Origin: Acanthosepion lycidas
Lineage: Eukaryota; Mollusca; Cephalopoda; Sepiida; Sepiidae
Assembly (NCBI GenBank): GCA_963932145.1
Contig: OZ010571.1
Span: forward strand, 118,754,121-118,818,120
Length of the DNA: 64,000 bases
Direction: 5' to 3'
Shown here: in pieces, positions 35,350 through 46,389 of the stretch
Layout: every line of letters begins with the position of its first letter
Position numbering within the stretch: the stretch's first letter is position 1
Made by a program: the position numbers and the translations under genes
Notes under the pieces: generated by a model
Told to the model about the DNA's origin: nothing
The model's input: the letters and a program-made list of their open reading frames with translations, nothing else
Databases searched by the model: none

Positions 35350-37382
35350 TCACGTCTGTACTGACGAACCGTACTTACTCCTTCTTCGAAACAAACAGCA
35401 TTCTCCCCCTGGAACAGAAGGGATGCAGTAGAGGTTCATATGGCTGCAAAGATCAACTTCTGATAAATAAAATGATCCTGGAAAATTGCAGGAGACGACG
35501 CAGAAATCTCAGTGCAGCGTGGATTGATTATCGTAAAGCCTTTGATAGTGTTCCACATTCTTGGATCCTTAAGGCTTTGGAAATGTACAAAGTCTCCCCT
35601 GTGGTATTAAACTTTCTTAAGCACAGCATGGGGATGTGGAACACAAAACTATACCTTAGGCACACCGGGGGCACTGCTATATCCAACCGTCTGAATATCC
35701 GACGTGGAATTTTTCAAGGAGACTCTCTGTCACCTCTTCTGTTTTGTTTATCCTTAACCCCTCTTACACATGAACTGAACAACAGTAGCTATGGTTACAA
35801 AATAAATAAGAAAATTTTCAATCACCTACTATACATGGATGATCTCAAACTCTTTGCCAAAGATGACAATGAGTTGAAAGGCCTCCTCAATATTGTTAAA
35901 TACTTTAGTGACGACATAGGTATGGACTTCGGATTAGATAAATGTGCAAAAGTAACATTCAAGAAAGGTAGAATTACAGAATTACCCTCAATAGATTTAG
36001 ATTTTGTCACAAAGATTAGGGAATTGGAGCATGAAGAAGCTTATAAGTACCTAGGAATTAGCGAAGGAGATGGCATACAACACCCCCAAATGAAAGAAAA
36101 AATAAGAAAAGAGTACTACAGGCGTGTACGTCTGATACTAAATACTGAACTAAACTCAAAAAATAGAATATCAGCTATAAACACATTAGCTGTCCCAGTG
36201 GTGCATTACAGCTTTAATGTCCTTAACTGGACCATAGCTGAAATTAAGCGAATGGACGCCAAAACGAGAAAGCTTCTCACTTGCTATCGCCTGCATCATC
36301 CCAAAGCTGATGTTGATCGTCTGTATGTGCCCAGATCCGAAGGAGGCAGAGGATTAGTTCAACTAGAACTGTCCTACAAAACTACAACAATTGGCCTCCA
36401 AAAATACTTGGAAACTACAGAAGACTGGATGATGGTATGCGTCAAGGAACATGAAAGTAGTAAGCGTCTTTACTCCGTAATGAAAGAAGCCAACAAATTC
36501 AAACTGGAGCTTCAAATGGGCGTAGAGATGCAATTACAGCACAATACACCGGCTGAAACTGCAAAATACTTGAAAAAGACAGCAAAGACGAATGCAACCG
36601 ACCAGATACAAAAGCGATGGCAAGATAAACCGCTTCATGGCCAATACTCTGCCCGTATCAACCAAGCTGATGTAGACAAAACCCGTACCCATCAGTGGCT
36701 ACGCAGTGCAGGGTTGAAAGCGGAAACTGAAGGTTTTATCCTTGCTGCGCAGGACCAATGCTTGCTAACTAGGAATTATCAAGCACATATACTAAAATAT
36801 TGTGTCAGCCCAAAATGCAGATTCTGTGATAAATATCCAGAAACGATTGATCATCTTGTATCAGGTTGCACGATGTTGGCACCCACTGAATATAAAACCC
36901 GACATGACAGAGTGGGCCAATATCTGCACTGGAAAATCTGCAACTTCTACGGGAAGGAAACTGAAAGAAACTGGTACCAACACCACCCAGACCCAGTTAC
37001 GGAGATAGGACCTGTTACAATTCTATGGGACTACACAATCCACACTGACAGAACAATCAAGGCCAACCGACCAGATATTGTTATTAAAGACCACAAACAA
37101 AAACGGTGCATCCTTATTGATATGGCAGTCCCTGCTGACTGCAATGTATCTTTGAAGATATTCAAAAGGCTGTCAAAATACAAGGACCTTGAAATAGAGG
37201 TCTCGAAAATGTGGCATATGGGAACATCAACAATCCCTGTTGTAGTTGGAGCCCTAGGACTGGTTGGAAAAGATTGCAGTAGACTAATTGCAGGGATTCC
37301 TGGAAGCCCATGCCTCAAGGAGATACAAAAAATTGTTCTGACAAGTACAGCCCACACTTTACGAAGGGCTCTATCTATGTAA
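35349..37382 (+). CDS. 5'-truncated RLE-type LINE (R4/Dong-like) polyprotein
   Basis: The open frame formally starts at 35148, but element sequence begins at about 35349, right after the (AAT)n array. About 677 codons then run without a stop. Order of domains: RT fingers from TSVLTNRTYSFFETNS; AAWIDYRKAFDSVPHSWI (first catalytic Asp); IFQGDSLSPLLFC; LLYMDDLKLFA at about 35826-35855 (YMDD instead of the FADD/YADD usual in LINEs); FGLDKCAKV; YKYLGI. A CCHC knuckle CRFCDKYPETIDHLVSGC (C-x2-C-x8-H-x4-C) lies near 36816-36869, and the restriction-like endonuclease RPDIVI...ILIDMAVPAD near 37068-37140 (PD and D residues kept). These belong to the R2/R4/NeSL/CRE supergroup. The N-terminal zinc fingers and part of the fingers are missing, so it cannot be autonomous. 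The frame's intactness suggests a young copy. (AAT)n on both sides points to the R4/Dong-type preference for TAA repeats; the clade is inferred. Confidence 0.92.
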
Positions 37383-37498
37383 TTTTTTTTTTTTTTTTTT
37401 TTTGTCAGTGAAAAGTGTCATGATGCCATTTCTAACCTTAGGTCCCTGGGTGGGACCTGGAAAGAAATGTGTAAACGCCAGAAAGCAAAGAAAATAAA

Positions 37499-37531
<33 letters not shown>

Positions 37532-37535
37532 AACA
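37383..37535 (+). mobile_element. 3' UTR of the LINE ending in (AAT)n/(GATAAT)n
   Basis: After the TAA stop there is a run of about 21 T, then about 95 bases of unique sequence including CTTAGGTCCCTGGGTGGGAC, ending in AAAATAATAATAATAATGATAATGATAATG. The terminal trinucleotide repeat matches the 5' flank, as expected for insertion into or priming from a TAA array. Confidence 0.75.
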
Positions 37536-38304
37536 ACAACAAGTTTTAACCAATGACAATTTCAAATTTTTCCTATTTTTATATTCGGTTGTATTTTGAT
37601 TCTTACTGATTGAGTTCTACGACAATAAAAATTTCTCATAGATTCTCCACTTAAATCGACAATTTGAGCTTTACAACTTAACAAAATATTACAATAACAA
37701 TCATATATAAGATGCTGGCGATTACTTCAAAACACTGGTTAAAAGGTTGAAGATTTGACAGAAATTAACACCTTTTGCGTTTCCCTAAAACAGCCGTTAA
37801 ACACATCCATCTTTCATTATTTATTTCTTTTTTTCCTTGTTTCTTTCATTTAGTTTCTAACTGAATCCAAGTAGTGCCTATTCCCCTCTTCCACGGGGAT
37901 GAAAACGAAATAGTCTATTGTTTATGATGTATTGGCAGGAAATAATGGTCGTGCGGAATAACGAATTGCGGGAGAAGTAAAACAACAACAACAGCAACAA
38001 CAGCAACAATATTACTAATAATAATCATGATAAGAAAATCATTTGCTTTATACATAATATAAAATTTCATTAGCTGACCAAAATATATACAATAAAAGGC
38101 TGGTTCAATAGAAATGATTTACTTTGTTCTAGAAATGGATGCTACATAAATGAAATTGAATGATTACTCATCATATTCTTTTAAAAATAACAGTAAAGCT
38201 TTGTCCACAGTTACGAGAGAATGCAAGTTTCTCCACTATTGCCACTTTCCAAAAACGGTATTTTTCTGAAAAAAATCAGAGTACTTACTCATGAGAGGTG
38301 GTCG
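37536..38304. other. No recognised gene
   Basis: AT-rich. A short (AACAACAAC AGC) tract is at about 37980-38010. Nothing else seen. Confidence 0.55.
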
Positions 38305-38425
38305 AGCATATCGAGGCGGTGTAATGGTTAGCAAGCTTGTCTCAATAGAACAATTACGACTGAATAATGAGTTCGATTCTCACTAGGTTACCCCCCTATA
38401 TTTAAGATACGCGTAGAAAATCGCT
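38305..38425 (+). mobile_element. tRNA-derived SINE, family A, best copy
   Basis: Head GGTGTAATGGTTAGCAAGCT resembles box A; GAGTTCGATTCTCAC is box B, about 45 bases later. The tail TTTAAGATACGCGTAGAAAATC is shared with the 34805 copy. The best box conservation of the four copies. Confidence 0.85.
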
Positions 38426-38934
38426 GTTTAGGAAAGATGATTCCTGTTGAGACATTTCTCTACATCCTCAATTATGTAGTTTACATCGCTCGTGCTTGCT
38501 TTTTCGTAACGAGAATCATTGTTCTACTGAAATTTGTCTACTTATAATCGCTTCTTTATTTTGTTAGTCATTTAATTTGGTGTCATTTTAGGTGGACAGT
38601 TCTCTACCAAAGCATCTTTGTTATGTGGGCTGAACTAAGACAAATATTGATCCGCAAACGCCATCACATGAATAGACATCAAAGTTTTCTTAGTCAAGAA
38701 ATTAGACTGAAATATGTCTTCTTAGTAAACCCTGTCTAATAGATTTTTACTTTTACGTGAATACACTATTTGTATAATTAAATATTTTCTTGAATTGCTT
38801 ATCGACCAGTAAACTGCATTACAGGTTTAAAATAATGATGTGTTTTATTTCCATAGATGTAAATCTGATGCGCATTATTATAATAAATTATTTTATATTT
38901 AATGTAATATTGCTTTACACCAATCTCACATTAA
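38426..38934. other. No recognised gene
   Basis: AT-rich sequence between two SINEs, no motif seen. Confidence 0.55.
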
Positions 38935-39262
38935 ACAATATCGAGCCTGATCTGTACATACATTGGTAACCACTTCTGAATACCAGGCACTGTAAGCTTT
39001 GATATGTAGGTGGTGTAAATGATAAAGGTTCGAAATTGTAAGAAGGGGAACCGAGTTCAAATTCAGTCGGTTTCTTTATTTTCATATACGCGCAAATAAC
39101 CTTTAGAGAAATATTTAGAGAATTTCCCATCTTCTCTTTGCAGCTAATGGTTAATTACTAGGATTTGTACGAGTAAATTATTATTGTATTCAAACAATAC
39201 TTACTATTTCTGGCTTTAAATACCTGGAAACTATTGATAAGCAGTAAAAATTAAATCAATTA
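38935..39262 (+). mobile_element. Dispersed repeat SINE B, diverged copy
   Basis: Shares GAATACCA(G/A)G or its variant, GGGGAACCGAGTTCAAATTC, TTTGCAGCTAATGGTTAATT and GATAAGCAGTAAAAA with the 33088 copy, in the same order and spacing. More diverged than the 63400 copy. Confidence 0.6.
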
Positions 39263-39369
39263 ATCAATTAATATAACTTGTCAGCAAAATATTGTGCATG
39301 TTCTAACGTATTGTCGTATTTCCATTGATTAACTCAATTTGTAGCAAAACAGTTTTATCTCTCCGTTGG

Positions 39370-39660
39370 CTAGGATTAAGTAGGAAGGTTTGTTTGAAAC
39401 TTGGACATCGTCAGCGGAAATTATTCCAAAGATTAAAATTATTACTGGGATTATACAATCATCGAAGGTCAGAAAGAAATTGGTACCGACAACTTAAACT
39501 TAACCACAAATACACTGAGACTGCTGCACGACCTAGAGTCTCTTCAACAGGAAGATAAAATAAAAAATGTTGAACGCGTTAAGGCTGCTATAGGATTAAA
39601 TCGACGATTGACTATGCGAGAATTAAAGAAATTTGTAGGGATTCCAGTGACGGCCTGAAA
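39370..39660 (+). pseudogene. Mariner-type transposase N-terminus, frameshifted
   Basis: Translation in two frames gives VCLKLGHRQRKLFQRLKLLL, then RNWYRQLKLNHKYTETAARP. After a 1-base shift near 39545 it gives QQEDKIKNVERVKAAIGL and NRRLTMRELKKFVGIP. This is the double helix-turn-helix of mariner-family (SETMAR-like) transposases, whose usual text has FCLKLG.TATET, WYRQFK and a NRRLT.REL segment. It ends at a stop just after GIPVTA; no DDE domain was recognised downstream. A different family from the copy at 19456. Confidence 0.75.
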
Positions 39661-40849
39661 TGTATGAAGCCATTTTGATTATCTCTGTTGCTTATTTTTC
39701 ACATCTGTTTTTTTCTTCTGTGAAACAACATATCAGCAAGATCGATCCAAGTTAAAAAGCACAGTTGATGCAGAGAAACTTGAAAAGAGTAGGCAAACCA
39801 CACATTTGATGAGTATCAAAAAGTCAACTTTGAGAAATGTTTAGTGTAGAACAAATTTCTTCCATCCCAGCGTTGTACGTCGATGTGGACTAAAAGAACA
39901 TTACTTATTTGGCTTCCCTTTAATATCACGATGTGTCACGTTTCACCAAGAATTATCTTTTATATCCAATGTATTTTTGAATGTGTGGATGATGCGCAAG
40001 AGGGTTGCTACAATTTCAATTGTAACTGTAGCTAGTCATAAATTATTTTATCTTACCTAACTAAGGATAGTTTAGCGAGTGCTGAATTCTCTTACCATAA
40101 CTATGTAAAAAAAGTTAATTTCGAGGGGACAATGGCAAAAATCTGGCCAAGTAAATTTAAAATAACTCGACTGAAGAAGACAATTTGTTCCGCTTTTAAC
40201 CTGTTGAAGTTTGGACATGACATGTCGGATCCTGATATTAGATCACTTTTCAGCATTGGACGCAGAATATTTCTACTGGCAAATGTGAATAAGTCACTCC
40301 TCTTTTGCAGGCAAATTGGATATAAAAGTGGTTACTGGGATATTTAACATTAAACTTATGAAAGAGATCCTTAAACAATAAGCATAAATAATGATACCTC
40401 AAAAAGGCCATCAAATGGACAAAACAAGATAAGTTTATAAATCGGTCAGATTCAGTCATTGTCTATAAGACCAATGGTAAGTGGAACAAAATATTCTGTG
40501 ATGTGTTTCGTCTTTTAGGACGTCACCAGACTCAATTACATTTCTGCTGGTGCAATTAGACATGCGCACGAAGCAGAGGAACAAAAGTTTGGTATAGTTA
40601 TGGTAACGCCGAAAATGCTGAGTTGCTCAAATGTTAAACATTTAAATTAATTATTTTAATAGACGTGTCTACATAATTGTGTTAAGTTTATTTGGCGGGT
40701 TATCTTTATTTTGTTTTTATAATTAGTGTTATTAAGTATCTCATATTGTGATACTAGTACATCTGCTAAGAAAGGGGAAATTTTGTAATATCCAGAACAA
40801 ATAAAACTGTGGATGAAATATTAAAGTAATTTCTATAACATTCCTTCTT
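39661..40849. other. No recognised gene
   Basis: May hold remains of the transposon started at 39370, but I could not identify the catalytic boxes. Frames 40132-40347 and 40250-40459 (minus) are unassigned. Confidence 0.45.
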
Positions 40850-40854
40850 TTTGG

Positions 40855-41060
40855 CTTGCTTTTTTAATTAAATTTGTTTTTTGTTGCTTTTTAAATTGTA
40901 ATTGCATTTCTGTTGCTTTTTAATTGAAGTAGCATTTCTGTTGCTTTTTTAATTAAAGTAGCATTTCTGTTGCTTTTTTTAATTAAAGTAGCATTTTTGT
41001 TGCTATTTTAATTGAAGTAGCATTTTTGTTGCTTTTTTAATTGAAGTATCATTTTTAAAG
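40855..41060. repeat. Tandem repeat of a 28-30-bp unit, about 7 copies
   Basis: The unit TTGCTTTTTTAATTGAAGTA plus GCATTTCTG is repeated with small length changes in the T run and TT(C/T)TG variation. The leftmost copies (about 40855-40910) are the most diverged. Confidence 0.93.
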
Positions 41061-41109
41061 ATATTCATAATGTTATTATATATCTATTTTTAAATTATAC
41101 ACACTTAAA

Positions 41110-41114
<5 letters not shown>

Positions 41115-41170
<56 letters not shown>

Positions 41171-41334
41171 ACATTGAAGTAAAGACTCAGAGGCGACAGG
41201 CTGTTTCATGCTAGACGCAATCGTCAGGTGGCCTGACGATAGTGTCCACCTCTGAGTGTTGACTTCAAAGTTCTTTTATATTTACATACGTTCTCTCTTT
41301 GATATTGAGCAATTTATTCAATAAATATAGCACA

Positions 41335-41408
<74 letters not shown>

Positions 41409-41472
41409 TGGCCTGACCATTGCGCCTAGCATGAAACAGACTGTCGCCTCTAAGTCTTGACTTCTATGTTCA

Positions 41473-41517
<45 letters not shown>

Positions 41518-41656
41518 ATGTGTGTGTGTGTGTGCGTATGTATGTGTTTTTTGCGTGTGTGTGTGTGTTTGTGTTCACTTTTATATTTACACACGTTCTA
41601 TATCTGATATTGAGCACTTTATCCGATAATTATAGCACATTTCAAGACTATATTTC

Positions 41657-41738
<82 letters not shown>
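41115..41738. repeat. Four (TA)n arrays around a fold-back element
   Basis: TA arrays at about 41115-41168, 41337-41405, 41477-41511 (followed by a TG-rich tract to about 41573) and 41660-41737. The YIYI frames on both strands come from these. Confidence 0.95.
41171..41469. mobile_element. Fold-back element with about 64-bp inverted arms
   Basis: The left arm at 41171-41234 and the right arm at 41406-41469 are inverted copies. The right arm reads GCCTAGCATGAAACAGACTG then TCGCCTCTAAGTC, and the left arm reverse-complemented reads GTCTAGCATGAAACAGCCTG then TCGCCTCTGAGTC. Between them are an imperfect second inversion, a 60-base AT segment and a TA array. The segment TTTATATTTACA(T/C)ACGTTCT follows both the internal inversion (41276) and the right arm's TA/TG tract (41579). 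A diverged single-arm relative is at 58890-59060. Confidence 0.75.
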
Positions 41739-41739
<1 letters not shown>

Positions 41740-41740
41740 A

Positions 41741-41825
41741 TTCAAGCAGGCAGAGAACCCCATCGACTTCAGATCAGTCAGAGTCTCTACCCCTGAGCTA
41801 TTGATGCGCAACAGATATAGAGAAA
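41741..41825 (-). mobile_element. tRNA-like SINE head
   Basis: On the minus strand: ATCAATAGCTCAGGGGTAGA, a strong box A, then GACTCTGACTGATCTGAAG and GATGGGGTTCTCTGCC as a box B. A related copy at 60050-60140 shares GACTGATNNNAANTCGNNGGGGTTC. Both lie beside TA arrays. It lacks a clear acceptor stem, so I call it a SINE and not a tRNA gene. Confidence 0.65.
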
Positions 41826-43439
41826 CTTCTAACGTGTTATATATGTGATGTATGCAAGCGCCAAATCAGTAGCCAAATGCGCTCAATTCAGAACTGAAGA
41901 GCGAAGTGTCATAGTGCATTAACTGATCCTCGGGGATCGACATACTGAGCCGTTGAAAATTGATCCAAAGAATTTACTAGGATTCAAATCAGAAACATCA
42001 AACCGCACATATTTATCCCTGCCAATTATGACGGTTACTTTGCTAGTTTACGAGAGAATAAATGATTAACCTCACCGATATTGAACAATATAATGTAGAA
42101 AAAGACTTTCAAAATAGTACTCATTATTGGTTAAATCAAATTTGAAATCTTTCCACTTGAAATCGCATCCAAATTAGATGTTGCGCTTTTGACATTGATA
42201 TACATAATCGACCATATTGTTAATGAAAATATGTGCATTCATCAGTAAATGTTAAATATGTGAAAAGTGTTTTAACCTGGGAACAGAGCACAAAGGCTCG
42301 TGGGGATATCGAAATGTGCATCCCAAAGCCATGCACTGTATTAGTAAGCAGAATTATTAATGCAATATTAATTCTCCTATATACAAGTGAATTCTTGAGA
42401 ATTTGCTCACAGATCTTGAACAGAATAATGGTAATGGTAACGATTTTAGATATGTTAGCCATTTCATTAGAAGGAAATAGTCATACATTCATTTTTCGTA
42501 CAGCCAGTGCCACTCTTGGTAGAAATTTATAAAATATTTCTCTTAAAACAATTCTTCAAGAAAATTGTTTCCGTTATGTATCTTTCCAGGATTGATGTTT
42601 ATTTACAACCTTTGTAATGTCAACATCTTCATTATGTCAGTATTTCCTGTCCGAGATACATGTGTCATTCATTTTATCTGTTTCTGCTGTTGAATGAATT
42701 CAATTGATGTTTTCTTGTACATACTAAAGATCTTTCTTTGTGTTTTTACCCCAAAAACAAAGATCTATTGATTTCTTAGAAGTATGGTTTTCATTAAAGT
42801 TTATAGGTTCCATCCATTCGAACCAACAATCAGCCATCGATATAAGAAAGCGTTTGTATGCAACTGACAATTTCGAGAGTTATGAATGTATTTGGTACCA
42901 GCCATGATTCTCTTATGCAAATTTCGAAATGACGTGTCTTTTTAAGAAGTGGCTTCGAGGCTTTAGGGTAATATGTTGGTTTTGTAGTTACTTGTGCTGT
43001 TAGATGAAACCAACTAGCCCAGCCTATTCTATGTTCAGTTTCCTTATATTATATACTGAATTTGTTATAAGTGATCCATACGACGTGTTTAGTATTTGCT
43101 AATTTAGTATCTGGCATTTTGGTGATGAATTCAGGGAAATTGCCGTCATAGCTCCCAGTACATAGATCATAGTTTCTATTTTGGAAAGACTTATCTTCAG
43201 TTTTATTTCTTGGCTGACTTTCTAGATTGTTGATTCTTTTCAATGTTATTTTTATTCTCACTTGCAGCAAAGGGGAATTCATCAGCAAATTGGAGACAAA
43301 TGGGTCGGTTGTAATTATAATCACAAAGAGATGGGCGGAATTTCTGGGAAGCGTATCGATGAAAAAAGTTAGAAAATTTGACACTGGCATTGAAGCAAGA
43401 TATGCAGACGAAAACAGAATGATCTATTTCACAATTGTG
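41826..43439. other. No recognised gene
   Basis: Overlapping frames of 80-113 codons exist on both strands (42220-42532, 43049-43469) without a motif I can assign. The LINE relic at 43440 may extend upstream into this stretch in unrecognised form. Confidence 0.45.
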
Positions 43440-43620
43440 CATAATTGGATGGCAGAACAGGAAGATTGAGAGATGGTTTAAAAATGTTAAGAGCTACAAT
43501 AGGTAGGAAGTTGTATCATATGCCCTAGTCGACGAATGGGTCTATAAGGCGATTATACGCCGACCAGAAGATATATACATTATGACACCTGTGGAGAGAT
43601 ACAGGCTATCTCTCCCAGAT
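43440..43620 (+). pseudogene. LINE C-terminal tail relic
   Basis: WMAEQED followed, in another frame, by MLRATIGRKLYHMP. This matches the WMAEQ and LLRATRDR.LW.AMI segments at the end of the LINE family seen at 1540-2210. Short and degraded. Confidence 0.5.
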
Positions 43621-44204
43621 CATGACAATGGACAATTAGTAAACAAACAAAAAATATTTTAAAGAACACTGTTAGGATAATCGAACAGTAACCTTTTCTT
43701 AGGTTCGCTTCGGTTTCAACACGAATACTGATCCACAATTCAAGGATGAACGATAAGGCTTAGTGAATTTTGATACAAGAACTTTAATATGTACAGATAT
43801 ACAAAATATTAAAATAAAAGAAAATATAAGCATGAGTAAAACATCCGACAACCAGATCTCAAGACTTATGTTGGGATATCAAAATTCGCATAACTCCAAA
43901 TGGATTCGACTGAACACGAACGGATAAAAAATATAAGTATGAATAACTACGAATGCAGAAATCAACGCATAACCAAAAGAGATGGGATAGGAGTTACATA
44001 TTATTATTTTGACATGTAGAAAAGTGTTTGTAAGAACATAATATTTATGGATGCATCTGGATCTTTCTAATACGGGCCCAAAATATATAATTACTTATCT
44101 TTATATTCAGTTCTCTTTTTTATCATTGTCCTTTCTTTTCTTTCCTACGTTTCCTCTTTTTCTTTCTTTCTTTCCTGTTCTTGACACAAATACGATTTCA
44201 CTCA
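43621..44204. other. No recognised gene
   Basis: Nothing recognised. A C/T-rich strand bias begins near 44120. Confidence 0.5.
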
Positions 44205-44361
44205 CTGTCCGGCTGTAACAGATATATACACTTTCTTCCTCTCTCTGGTTTTCTTTTTTCTTTCTTTCTTTATTCTTCTGTATACAGTTCAGTCACAACA
44301 CCATTCAACTGCAACAGGGATATACACTTTCTTCCTCTCTCTGGTTTTCTTCTTTCTTTTT

Positions 44362-44401
<40 letters not shown>

Positions 44402-44470
44402 TACACAATTCAGCTTGTAACAGAGATATATACTTTCTTCCTCTCTGGTTTTCTCTTTTCTTCAAACATA
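44205..44470. repeat. Imperfect triplication with CTTT microsatellite
   Basis: Three copies of a block with GTAACAGATATATACACTTT then CTTCCTCTCTCTGG and TTTTCTTTTTTCTTTC, starting near 44214, 44311 and 44416. Spacing is about 100 bases. The (CTTT)n run at about 44340-44402 separates copies 2 and 3. Confidence 0.88.
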
Positions 44471-45479
44471 GGCTGTATTCTCAGCGTACAAATTCTTCTG
44501 CATCTTCGGTGATAAATAACGTGAGTTATCGTCTTCAATTTAGGCTTATCGAACAGAAATGCATGTTATTATATTTCTTGTCCGGAGTTGCCTGGGATGA
44601 ATCGAACAAGTCCCATCATTATCAAATGAGTCTCATCTTTCCGTTCATAAGTTATCAGCGCTTCGATTTCGAATCTTGCTCCTTCAAAGACAAGAGAGCA
44701 ACTGACTCCCAAGTAAATTTCTAACTTTCACGTGTCCTGCGTTTTGGCGTGAATTCCAGCTTACATCAGTCCTCTGTCTAGCTTCTGTCTAGACATCTGT
44801 TGCTGCGGGTAATCTCTTGACTTGCTTTCCCAAAATGTCTCATGACTTCCATGTGACCTCTTCTGTTGCTAGGCGGAAATTAACTTTAATATATGCGTGT
44901 ATGCGTCTTTGGGCTATCTGCGTCCGTCACTGTTGTCAAGAACTATAAAAAATTAGGAAATATGCAAAAAAATGAACAAACGAAGTCTATCGGAATGTGA
45001 TAGAAATTTAGGCATCAGTATACAATATCGGAAGATAAATATCCAACTCTCTGGACATTTGATTAAATTTAATGAAGATTAAAATTACTGCTAAGGTAGC
45101 TGGATTACCATAAATAGCCATATCAACATTACACTGAAACCATGTTAATAATATGTGTATTCCTTTGGCGATAAGAAAGTCCGCTACCCTCGCATATAAA
45201 ATTCGTAGAGATGGCGTATACCATCATGAGATACATTAATTATTCTCTAAAATCCTGAACGGAAATCGAACTGGCTTTTTACATTCAATGATTCGAATAC
45301 CAAATTGGATACGTTCCATCATCGCCGATCAGACATCGAACTATGGACAATCAAGATGAACGGTGGTCCACCCGGGGAAGCAGCGTGCATTGAAGACTGT
45401 TGGTCACCATACTCACACCCAAACTCGAGTAGAACTCGTACATACGATCCGTTGCTCAGGATGAAAGTAAAATAATCGG
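44471..45479. other. No recognised gene
   Basis: Less AT-rich than average between 44500 and 44880, with a TCTGTCTAGCTTCTGTCTAG duplication near 44777. It could be an LTR-like or other element piece, but I see no terminal structure. The part from 45300 may be the upstream part of the next LINE relic. Confidence 0.45.
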
Positions 45480-45960
45480 CTCCATGTACCGCTCCTGTAA
45501 GTACCTGACTCTTCCTGCTATCTTCTACGTTTACAAGAGACAGATCAAGACAAAAATGGAATGCGGTTGTCATATGTGGGCAGGAGCTGCCAAGAACTCA
45601 CTCTCTAGCCTTGTTAGAGTTCAAAAACGCGTCCGAGCTTTTGTGGCTTACCAATTATTCTCCACCCTTCAAACCATCTCTCACGGCTGTATGTGTCATG
45701 TCTCTTGCTGCTTTATCGCTACTTCCATAGAAAGTTCTCGGACGTTCCTGGTTCTACCAAGGCAAAACTTCATGGCAAGAACACGCTATGCCATTTACAT
45801 TGTTGTACACCACCCACATTCTATCCATATCCCATTGGTTAGAAGTTCCAATCCAGCAGCTTCTTCACATGAACCACTACCCCGTGTAATGTTTTCCAGA
45901 TCCCTACAATCTTAACCTATTCACTCTACCTCGAGTGGCGCCCGAGTCTTGTAAATGGCG
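45480..45960 (+). pseudogene. Jockey-like LINE ORF2 C-terminal relic
   Basis: The 143-codon frame reads MYRSCKYLTLPAIFYVYKRQ, then IKTKMECGCHMWAGAAKNSL and SSLVRVQKRVRAFV. The Jockey/I-superfamily ORF2 text after the RT core typically runs L.R..KY.TP..L..IYK.QIRP..EY..HVW.GAS...L..LD.VQ.R. The agreement is extensive and in one frame. Downstream the match fades to SSNPAASSHEPLPRVMFSRS. It lacks the RT core and is not functional. The final tail segment of this family is the separate relic at 5386-5570. Confidence 0.75.
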
Positions 45961-46389
45961 ACGCTTACTAAATAAAAAAAATACAATACAGGAAAAGAAA
46001 CGAAGTGTGTAATAAAGATTTTCGTTGACATTGACGATTTTTTTCGGTGATGTTGGTCTATATTTTCAAGCAAGAATGAAATGTTTAGAATTAATCACCA
46101 TTATTTGGAAAGTAGCACAGGAGGCAGAAGTATATTCTGTTTTCGACACGGCAATACTCATCAGAGAAAATCATTATGAACTGAAACTTTGTACAATTGG
46201 GTCACGCGTGGGTTCATTGGATGCTTTCGTTATCGTTTTCATACTGTAAACAAGTATAATTCTAGAGAGTTTCAAGTATGTTATCTGAAGAGGCTGGTAG
46301 CTCTTCCTCTGCTACTTTTACCTGTCGTTTGCCTTCTGTACGTTAACAATCATGGTTGTCCACAACTAACTACACTTTATAGCTCTTAG
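45961..46389. other. No recognised gene
   Basis: Short frames at 46025-46249 and 46189-46389 without motifs. Nothing else seen. Confidence 0.5.

Noticed and set aside
38305..38380. Functional tRNA gene
   Set aside because: Same tRNA-like head occurs in four copies with a shared non-tRNA tail, so it is a SINE.
42233..42532. 99-codon frame with an overlapping minus frame
   Set aside because: No motif and no start or splice context; consistent with chance in a patch with fewer stops.
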